Positions 55,788-64,000 of a DNA stretch of 64,000 nt are shown one piece after another. The stretch spans positions 17,311 to 81,310 of the forward strand of contig JAUCBJ010006588.1 of the NCBI GenBank assembly GCA_032718475.1. Direction: 5' to 3'. Position 1 is the first letter of the stretch. Every line of letters begins with the position of its first letter. The notes beneath the pieces are model-generated. The model had not been told where the DNA came from and did not search any database. It saw only the letters and a list, made by a program, of their open reading frames with translations. The position numbers and the translations under genes were made by a program. Origin of the DNA: Nemertoderma westbladi. Its lineage: Eukaryota; Xenacoelomorpha; Nemertodermatida; Nemertodermatidae.

Positions 55788-56355
55788 ATGTCTGACACAA
55801 AGCAAAATATGTCAGATAGTCTCCTAGATACAACCATATGTGACCTAGACAGGAGTGTGGAACGTGTTAGACCGAAGTTCAACTCACCTCCTACTGTAAG
55901 AAAGATCATTCCCCCAGTAGTAATATCAGAACCTAGGCTGGTCCAACACCGTAGGTCTATCATAGGCACTAGAGCTCAGGTCAAGCAGGACCAAGAAGCA
56001 GCGGAACAACAACAACCCGCGAGCCAAGAACTTATTTCTCAACGGCCCGACAGCTCCAGTAGTGAGGATACTGTAGAGCTGACACCCGAGCGCGGAGCAA
56101 AGATGACGGATGCGGTTTATTCGGATCCCCTTCTCATCCTTCCTGCAGCTGTACTCACTAGGTTATTGATTGCGGTGGAAGAACACCAGATCGATTGGGC
56201 GAGAAGTAAGCGATCGACTAAAGATAGTTATGCGGGATACACAAGGGAAGAACTGAAGTCTATTGTCGAGTCGCAATGGAACTTCCCCGGACCCGGACTC
56301 CCGTTTAATTTATCAGAAGCTGCCTGGGAAGATATACACAGGATGGGAGTAACCA
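55788..56355 (+). pseudogene. BEL copy C gag, first part, before LINE insertion
   Basis: Starts MSDTKQNMSDSLL, matching copy B. It continues with VQHRRSI, a Gln/Glu-rich stretch (EAAEQQQPASQ) and a segment around DPLLILPAAVLTRLL. Removing the LINE and one duplication gives a continuous frame into 58080 (MGV then TKETIDPAVW), so the insertion alone breaks gag here. Confidence 0.85.
56347..56355 (+). repeat. left target-site duplication of RTE copy 4
   Basis: gagtaacca is repeated at 58071..58079. The final cca also matches the LINE at its truncation point, indicating microhomology. Confidence 0.88.
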
Positions 56356-58070
56356 GCCGATCGCCTCAATGGTTGGAAAGCCCACTTTGAAAAGCTCCTC
56401 AATAATGACAGGGTATTGCCTGATAACTTTATAGAAGTAAAAGTGTCTGAGTCTGTACTCCCAGATATTCCCATTGGCGATATCTCCTTTGCAGAAGTGA
56501 AGGCTGCTGCAAAGAGCATTAAGACCAATCGTGCCAGTGGAGTAGATGGTGTTCCCCCTGAGGTCTTTAAAATACCTGAGTGTTTAAAGCTCATCTATCC
56601 CATCATAGTAGACATGTACCGTACAACAAGAGTCCCACAAGAAATGAAAACAAATAAGTTGGTGCCAGTTCCCAAGAAGGGCAACCTAACACTCTATGGT
56701 TCTTTTCGGGGAATCTCATTGATCTCGATTGCTGCAAAACTATACAATAGAATTCTATTAAATCGCATCAGGGATCCCATTGAGAGACTGCTACGTGGAA
56801 ATCAGAATGGGTTCCGTAAAGGTCGTGGGACCATGGAGCCCATTTTGGCACTTAGAAGGATAATTGAAGAGTTATCAAAAAAGAAAGACAGGCATCTGGC
56901 TGTTATCTTTGTTGACTTCTTCAAGGCCTTTGATTCAGTCTCTCGCTCACGTATGTTCAGCATACTTTCATTATATGGGATTCCTGATGAAATTATTGCA
57001 GCAATCAGATCAGTATACGATGGTTCGACAACATTTGTGTCTACTGTTGATGGTGACACAGAACCATTTGAAGTGTTATGGGGCGTCCTCCAAGGAGACA
57101 CACTTGCACCATTCTTGTTCATTATTGTGGTTGACTATGTTCTACGCATGTCCTTAGATCATCATAATGATGATGGGGTGATGATAACTCCACCTACTGG
57201 CTCCAGAAGTCGAGGAAATCCTGCCAAGTACCTAACTGATCTAGACTTTGCTGATGACTTAGGAGTACTCTCAGAATCATTAGAGGGAGCCCAGCGGCTC
57301 CTCAGCTCATTAGAACATGCTGCTTCTAGTGTTGGTCTTTTTATTAACTCCAAAAAGACCAAAATTCTGACAGTTAACTTTGAAAGTCCTCAGCAAGTCT
57401 CTGATCGGATGAGCATAAGCTCAAAGGATGGTATGCTTGAGCATGTGGACGACTTCTGTTACCTGGGATCATGGATCCGGAAGTCAGGTGAGGACCTTCG
57501 AATACGTAAGGGAAAGGCATGGGCAGCCTTGAATAGGCTTTCCAGGATTTGGAAGTCACCTAGAATTAATCGGAAACTTAAGGTCCGATTATTCAGAGCA
57601 GCAGTAGTTCCAGTACTCCTCTACGGGAGTCCATGCTGGGCTCTAACTGCTGAGGACACCAAATCTCTGGATGGCACATTCACAAGAATGCTACGCCGGG
57701 TACATTGTGTCAAGTACAATGCACACATCTCCAACCAGACACTATATAACATTGGAGGTGTCTCATTGGTTCCCCCAAGCTTGACACTAGAACAAAATCG
57801 CCTCCGCTTTGCAGGACATTGCTTTCGCCGTGAGGACCAGCCAGTGCATAATCTTGTACTTTGGCAGCCTCATGGAGTGAATAAGCATGGTGGACAGCCC
57901 ATGACTTTCTTGAGACGCATCTTAAAGGACACTGGCCTTAAAGATGCGGATGATCTAGCAAATGTCATGGGTGATAGGGAGTTGTGGCGGTGCAATTTTG
58001 TTGACAAGCCGGCACAGCATTCTTAAAAATGCAGCTGCAATGCAGCATGCCGATCCTAGTAGTAGTAGTA
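56356..58070 (+). mobile_element. RTE-like LINE copy 4, 5'-truncated
   Basis: Matches copy 1 from about 5174 to its end, nearly identical, with a (TAG)4 tail and a 9-bp duplication. Five-prime truncation is the usual outcome of target-primed reverse transcription. It is inserted in the gag of BEL copy C. Confidence 0.95.
56416..58026 (+). CDS. RTE-like reverse transcriptase, truncated copy with intact RT
   Basis: The 536-codon frame holds the complete RT (VDFFKAFDS, GVLQGDTLAPFLF, LDFADD) and the C-terminal region, but no endonuclease. It is a few substitutions from copy 1. The ATG at 56416 is internal to the original ORF, so this is a fragment, not a designed start. Confidence 0.85.
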   Translation: MPDNFIEVKVSESVLPDIPIGDISFAEVKAAAKSIKTNRASGVDGVPPEVFKIPECLKLIYPIIVDMYRTTRVPQEMKTNKLVPVPKKGNLTLYGSFRGISLISIAAKLYNRILLNRIRDPIERLLRGNQNGFRKGRGTMEPILALRRIIEELSKKKDRHLAVIFVDFFKAFDSVSRSRMFSILSLYGIPDEIIAAIRSVYDGSTTFVSTVDGDTEPFEVLWGVLQGDTLAPFLFIIVVDYVLRMSLDHHNDDGVMITPPTGSRSRGNPAKYLTDLDFADDLGVLSESLEGAQRLLSSLEHAASSVGLFINSKKTKILTVNFESPQQVSDRMSISSKDGMLEHVDDFCYLGSWIRKSGEDLRIRKGKAWAALNRLSRIWKSPRINRKLKVRLFRAAVVPVLLYGSPCWALTAEDTKSLDGTFTRMLRRVHCVKYNAHISNQTLYNIGGVSLVPPSLTLEQNRLRFAGHCFRREDQPVHNLVLWQPHGVNKHGGQPMTFLRRILKDTGLKDADDLANVMGDRELWRCNFVDKPAQHS

Positions 58071-58079
58071 GAGTAACCA
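58071..58079 (+). repeat. right target-site duplication of RTE copy 4
   Basis: gagtaacca follows the TAG tail directly. Gag sequence resumes at aggaaacc. Confidence 0.88.
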
Positions 58080-60516
58080 AGGAAACCATCGATCCAGCTG
58101 TGTGGAAGAGGTCCGCAGCCGGATACGTACAGGGATTCTTAAGCTCCATGGAGCGATTAGAAAAACAACTGTTTCCACAACCCCAAGGACCTCAAGAGCA
58201 GGGACAGCTGCTTTATCAAGTTAGAGAAAGAATTCTACGAATCAGGCTAATCTTATCGGCCTTTGAGGAGGCTTCTAAAAGAAGACAAGACACGTCGTTG
58301 CAAGTTGCCGTAAAGACTTGGTTTCAACGGGTGAGCCTCCAGGTGCAAGGAACGACTCAGTGGAAAGCCCAACTGGATGAGCGCTCAACCCATGGAGAAT
58401 CAACAGACGCTACTTTTTCCCAAGTGGAAAGTGAAGCGACGGCAGAGAAGCCGCATAAGAGGGATGCCATTGACATCTATCTGTCGGACTATCAACGTTT
58501 TGTAGGAGATGAAGAGTTGAGGAGAAGACTAGAGGGGCTTAGCCCTAATAGTGAAGGAGCCCAGCGTGTGTTGGACGCAATCGATGTGGATAGGTTAGCT
58601 GCGAACCAAGCTAAATTCAATGAAAGCATCCGCATCGCTAAGGTTCAAGAAGAACAAGTAAAGAAAAAACGTATAGAAGACAGAAAGATAGCAGCAGCGG
58701 CAGCAGCAGTGGCAGAAGCAGAAAGAAAGGCGGCAGTGGCGGCAGTGGCAGAGGCAGCGGCAGAGGCAAAAATAGCAGTGGCAGAGGCAGCGGCAGAGGC
58801 AAAAATAGCAGTGGCAGAAGCAGAACGGAGGGCATCTGAAGAGATAACCCAACTAGAGTTGGAAAATCTTCAAGAGAAGCAAGACAACTTCAGTAAACAG
58901 TTAACAGCTAGTAATATGCAGATGATGAATAGATCTACTCCCAAACGACAAGGTTATATACCTCATCTGAGGAAGGCGATACCACCGATCCTGAAGGCGG
59001 AGGAAATAGATCTCGTCTAAGTAGGCGTAGAAGAACATCTCACCGTCACAAATTGCCTGATTTGCCCCCAGCTGTTAGAAGGCAACAAACTAACACAGAT
59101 GTAGGTAGTACAGAACCCACAGACCAAATAATTAAAATAGAAAGACTCCCTACTATAGTAGATGAGCCTGAAATAATTAGGCCTGTTCTTGAAATCACCC
59201 CTTCGGTGATAGAGACACCTGTGCTCCCAGAACCCACCTTTAAATTCCCTTTACACAGCACCAAATTATCTGTGCCTAGGGGAACAGCCCCTGAAACAGT
59301 GTCGGTCCTGGACTCCGAGCGAAATATAAAGGATATATCGCCCGTAGTCCCTCATCTGCCCGCTACGACGTTGGCGGATCCCGCTTCGGCGGTTGATTGG
59401 GTAGACGAGAGACGGCGGGGGTTGGACATTCTCCTCGGAGAGATGAAGGAGAATCGAGTGCGCTCCTCCCAACAGGTCCGAGAGTTAGAAGGGACTGTTC
59501 AACAGTTAAAGGGAACCGTAAAGGAAAGTAGGTTAGAGTTGCAAGAAGTGCAGCAAAGTATCGCGCTAGAACGCGATAAATTAGTAAATTTACAAAAGGG
59601 TATATCACCACCCTCTGTAACAATATGTCAACCCGTTAGGTCTGAAGTATCTCATGCGCAAGGTGTGGAGCCTACACGCATCTATACTGCTAGCGAAGTA
59701 GAAACTCCTATAGTAAACCCTATTAAGGGTAATTATAGACCTGTTGATAGTGATATTCCCTATAGACCTGATCATAATCCGAGAAATTTATATACCGATA
59801 ACTCGATATTAAATAACACGATGGCCCAAGAAAGTTTTACGCGTCAAATGGCTAGAACCGAAGCCCGCCAAGCGGTAAAGGTGGGAGAGATAGTCAAGTT
59901 CAATGGAGATGAGATGAAATGGTTACCTTTTAATGAATATTACAAAGATAACATACAGAACTCTGTGCTATCTAATGGAGAGAAACTTAGATTCCTCATC
60001 GAGTGCTTGGAAGGATCTCCCAAGTTAATGGCGTTAAAGTTTATTGGACATCCAGACGGATTAAGACAAGTTTGGGATACACTAAACATCAGGTATGGTA
60101 ATAGGAATAACATAGCTGGGTATTTGTATGCAAAGTTGGTAGCGCCCCGAAAGTTTATTAGCAGTGGGATTATAGAGTTATCCGATGAGATTCAGGAGAT
60201 CTGCAGACAATTAGATTGGCTAGGTAAGTCTCATGAGTATCAGAGTGCTATGGTTATTAGAGCAGTGGCTTCTACTTTACCAAAGGGTGGAGTAGGTACA
60301 CGCTGGGACAAGAAAGTGTTATATATGATGGAACAACAACAACGAGACCCTACCATGGCTGATCTCATGTCATTCTTGGATGGCGAAGTGAAATTACAGC
60401 TCATAAAGCAGTCCAGAGAGAAGACACCGGAAAACAAGGTAAGTGAGAAACCCGTCTCTAGGAGAAAGGTAACACCAGTGTGTTATACAGACGACGGCGA
60501 AAGCCAAACTTCTTAA
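58080..60516 (+). pseudogene. BEL copy C gag, second part
   Basis: Continues gag with a long helical region (ERLEKQLFPQPQGPQEQGQL onward), then an Ala/Glu/Lys/Val coiled-coil-like repeat (58680..58840). A frameshift near 58958 follows, after which reading shifts to the frame ending at 60516 (DTTDPEGGGN, SRRRRTSH). The conserved PTIVDEPEIIRP block and the DUF1759-type region (VGEIVKFNGDEMKWLPF) follow. A TAA at 60514..60516, where copy B has TAC, interrupts an otherwise continuous gag-pol frame. The section 58080..58650 is missing from copy B. Confidence 0.85.
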
Positions 60517-62829
60517 GGAGAGGATAGCGGGAAGGACACTGAAAGATCTTATTATGTCAATAAAACGCCTAAAGAACAGCAAAGTAAATTCAAGTCTCGA
60601 ACCAATGACAGGAGAGAACAGGTAAGAAAAACTCCTCCTACGTCTCCCAAGAGAATTCAGGTGAGAAAGCCCGAAGAAAGAACAAGTGTGCACACTGTTA
60701 TTCAAAATAAGGTAAGTAACATCAAACCGAAATGTGCGCTATGCGACGGGACCCACCGTTTGAATACGTGTGATGAATTCCTGAAGAAATCATTAGCGGA
60801 GAGACGGGAAGTCATGTGGGATAAGCGGTTGTGTTATAATTGCCTCAGACAAGGACACCAACGGCGAACCTGTTACTCCGACACAAGGTGTGCAAAGTGC
60901 GGTGCGAAACATCATATCTTGTTGCACACTGAATTTGAGCGAAACAGCCAGAGTCAGGTAAGTGATTCCGAACTACATGTCCAATTCAGTGATGTGAACG
61001 ACACTGACCAAAGCTCTGAGATGGAAGGATTCTATACAGATGAATTCTCCGACGAAGGTGAATCCTGCTACATGATAAATACCGCAGTGTATCGAGCACT
61101 TACGTATGAAAAAGACACAGACAGCGACCTCACCCTAACTACTTCTGATCGACAACCATCTTGGAAAGCGCCACCTTCCAATGTAGGAATCCGAGAATTT
61201 CCTGTAGTACAGGTAAGGGTCCACAGACCTAAAAGGAGTTATGTAGTGAACGCCCTCCTTGACTCCGGTAGTACAGGAACATTCATCGACAAAGAACTAG
61301 CCGAAGACATCTTTGCTGGACAACCCAAGTTCCGAACTAAGCTAAACATGTCAGGAATTATGCAGGTTTGGAAATCTACCGTAATAGCGGATTATTATGT
61401 AGGTGCGTTGTCCACCCCCCAGGATGAACTAGGAGAACATAGTATAAGGTCAGTAAAAATGGTGGTGATAAAGAACTTCGCTAACACCCAAGTGGAACCT
61501 TATAACTGGGATGAGGACGATTTCACCCAGCAGCTAGAGATACCTAGATTCAACACCGATTACCCTGGAGTGCAAATACTCATCGGTCAAAACGCGCATG
61601 AAGCGCTCGAGACATTGGAGAAACGGCCCGCTCAACCGCGACCACTACAAGCTTATGCGGGAAGAACTAGAGTGGGTTGGTACTTTACTGGCCCTTCGAG
61701 TAGAACTCTCATGGAAAGATTACCAAAAGACCAGGTATGTCAAGTGAGAGAATGGGAAGTTGAGGGCAGTGAGTTAGATGATCTAACTGAGGAAACACCA
61801 TACTCCTCAGATAATGACGATGTCCACCAACTTTTCGATGAGGAGAATACCATCGATATCCTTAAGGAAAACGAGACTTGGCAAAACCAAGTGAACTTAT
61901 GTCAGCTCCTTCTTCCATCAGAACGAGACGACTATAACGACGAACTTAATGACGTCATTGAACGATATAATGCCAAGACTCGGGATGAACATGCCGTACG
62001 ATTCTTTACTCAAGAGGCTGTAGAGCCCAATTCCTACGATAAGGCCCTATCGGTAGAGGAAGAAAGAGCCAAGCAGATCCAAGAGACAACTACACGTTTT
62101 CTTAAAGATCAAGGTAGATATGAGATCGGTCTACCTTTCCGAAAGCGAGAACCAAAGTTCGTGAACAACAGACCCTTGGCGGAGAAAAGAATTGCTCAAC
62201 TACATCGACGCCTTACGGCAAATTCTTCAGCTAAAGAAATGTATCGAACACAGTTGAAGAAATTTATTAGCAAGGGATATGCGGAGCTAGTACCGGAAGA
62301 AACACCTATAACTGAGAGAACGTATTATTTAACTCACCATTATGTTCCCAAACCCGGTAAACCCCATGAAGTACGAGTGGTGTTTGACGGCTCCGCCCTC
62401 TATATGGGCCAATCCCTTAATTCTGAATTGTTACCCGGACCCAACTTACTCCAATCCTTGTTGGGAATACTTTTAAGATTAAGACAATATTCCATTGCTT
62501 TCGCCTCAGATATAGAAGGCATGTTCTTACAAGTCAAGGCGCTGGATAGGGATCGAGACAGCCTACGATTTCTGTGGTGGCCTGAAGGAGACCTCAACCA
62601 GAAACCGGTGGAGTACTGGATGACCATCCAGGCTTTTGGGATAATCTCAAGCCCTTCAAACGCCTGTTCCGTGGTGCGCACCACTGCGGATGACAACCGA
62701 GACGCCTTCTCTAAAGAGGTGATTGACAACATCAAGAGGGATATATACATGGACGACAATCTAAAGTCCCTTCCATCAGTCGAAGAAGCCATTGACGTCG
62801 CTAAAGGAACGGTAGAGAATTTCGATTAA
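60517..62829 (+). pseudogene. BEL copy C gag knuckles, protease and RT
   Basis: Same frame as upstream gag. Cys/His cluster CALCDGTH, CYNCLRQGHQRRTC and CAKCGAKHHILLH at 60735..60930. DUF1758-type protease VNALLDSGSTGTFIDKELA (61250). A conserved linker (QILIGQNAHEALETLEKRP, TRVGWYFTGP). RT with YVPKPGKPHEVRVVFDGSA, FASDIEGMFLQV (motif A) and RDIYMDDNLKS (motif C intact). The frame meets TAA at 62827..62829 just after this. The RT region is the part deleted from copy B. Confidence 0.92.
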
Positions 62830-64000
62830 CTAAATTCACCAGCAACTCCCGTGAGTTTCTGGAGTCGATCCCGGTAGAAGATCGAGGAGCAAAAGACCTG
62901 GATCTAATAAAAGATGATCTCCCAGAAACTAAGACCCTTGGTTTGAAATGGGACACCGAAAGAGATATCCTGTTTTTCCAACTAAAACAGCGAGATAATC
63001 CAGTTCGGACTAAACGGATTTGTTTAAGTATCCTGAGCACTTATTTCGATCCATTGGGATTTATTAGCCCAGTTATATTGATTGCTCGGAGTTTAGTACA
63101 ACAAATGTGGCTTGAAAACCACTCATGGGATGATCCACTTAAGGGAGAATTATTAAAGAAGTGGATGAAATGGGAAGATTCTCTACCAGCCATCGAGAAC
63201 TTTATAATTTCCCGTTCATATTTTGGTCATGTTCTCCCTACGTATTCCTATCAACTCCATGTGTTTGGAGACGCCAGCGATATGGGAATAGGTATAGTAG
63301 CCTACCTAAGGGTGGAAACTCCGGACGGAATCAAAGTCGCCTTGGTTACTTCTAAGGCATTGATAAACAATAAGTTGAAAGTTCCTCGAGCGGAGTTAAA
63401 AGCGGCTCTATACGCTACAGCCATCGGCCGGAATGTAACAGAACAGATCGACTATCCACTGGAGAAAACTGTTTATTGGACCGACGCTTTACTCGTGTTG
63501 GAGTATATAACCAATGAAGTCTGTCAGTTCAGCGTCTTCAATACCAACAGAGTAGCCATTATACTCAGTCGCACAACGATGGATCAATGGAGACATTGCC
63601 CCGGAACGATTAATCCAGCAGACATCGCCTCTAGGGGAGCAACTCCACAAGAACTGGTAGATACTCCAGACTGGCTAGGTGGACCCGACTTCCTGTACAA
63701 AGAAGAAGAAGAATGGCCTCCTCATCTTACCACCGCAGAGATTAGACAGGCCAAGGGAGCGGAGAAAGTCAAACCTAAAACTCGGGCGAGTAAATCGAAG
63801 TTATTCAAACCTATGGTAGATCTGTCTGTACTACATACTTCCGGAGACGACGCTTTGGATCAAAAACCCACAGCCACACATAAGTCTGTAGTGGAAATCC
63901 GTGAGAAAGATTGGAAATCTGGTATACCAGACGTCTCGCAAGGACTCTCACCTCTTCTGCAGAGAGCGATACATCACTACTGTTACGGTATATGGCGTTG
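62823..64000 (+). pseudogene. BEL copy C pol continuation, A17-type region and RNase H-like, runs off window
   Basis: From 62823 a different frame is open without a stop to the window end (about 392 codons). It reads RLTKFTSNSREFLESIP, LGLKWDTERDIL, STYFDPLGFISPV, HVFGDASDMGIGIVAYL, KVPRAELKAALYA, TVYWTDALLVLEYI, DQWRHCPGTINPADIASRG and DWLGGPDFL. These are the standard post-RT blocks of BEL/Pao pol (RNase H-like, with Asp in GDAS and TDAL). The overlap with the previous frame implies a small deletion or one-base shift near 62820. Integrase should lie beyond 64000. Confidence 0.9.

Noticed and set aside
58595-58852. Cys/Leu-rich antisense frame
   Set aside because: Produced by reading the Ala/Glu repeat of gag on the opposite strand.

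Overview
The window looks like transposon-dense, AT-rich, non-coding-dominated DNA from an animal genome. Nearly every coding stretch belongs to a retroelement family known from metazoans (BEL/Pao, Ty3/gypsy, RTE-like, CR1-like, Penelope-like). One host-type fragment pairs WD40 repeats with a CARD domain. Frequent short strings such as taccggta and aggccta suggest a marine invertebrate to me, but I cannot name the organism. I saw no operons, ribosome binding sites, rRNA or CRISPR arrays.

The backbone is a set of nested insertions. Three copies of one large BEL/Pao-like family are present. Copy A (1..7286) shows only its 3' end: an extra ORF (ORF3), a polypurine tract and a 3' LTR split by a full-length RTE-like LINE (3118..6881, intact 1105-codon ORF, 12-bp target duplication). 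Copy B (19330..33218, 13.9 kb, both LTRs, 5-bp duplication GGCAT) sits inside a second RTE copy, whose halves lie at 17861..19329 and 33219..34308. B is scrambled: its central gag is deleted, part of gag is tandemly duplicated, 1.3 kb of foreign DNA splits the protease region, and reverse transcriptase, RNase H and most of integrase are gone. Its 5' leader carries a 501-bp inverted-repeat element that contains a tRNA-like A/B-box promoter and a hammerhead-ribozyme-like core. Copy C (52435 to beyond 64000) has a 5' LTR, leader, gag and pol, with another RTE copy inside gag (56356..58070). Its coding frame runs off the window edge.

Other content: a GC-rich gag-like ORF in an AT minisatellite (9629..10540); an old RTE relic near 11.7 kb; the WD40-CARD fragment abutting the 5' part of a Penelope-like element on the minus strand (12898..15668); a retropepsin scrap (17663..17860); a complete short-LTR Ty3/gypsy element with identical LTRs but a mutated RT box (34988..39514); a rearranged minus-strand RTE copy (40001..43167); a minus-strand CR1-like LINE with a PHD-finger ORF1 (44562..48579); and an approximately 146-bp tandem array whose monomers carry a CTCF-like core (49690..50800).

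The best candidates for something under-described are the conserved ORF3 of the BEL elements, the hammerhead/tRNA/inverted-repeat element, the WD40-CARD gene fragment and the 146-bp array. All assignments come from reading motifs by eye; no database search was run.
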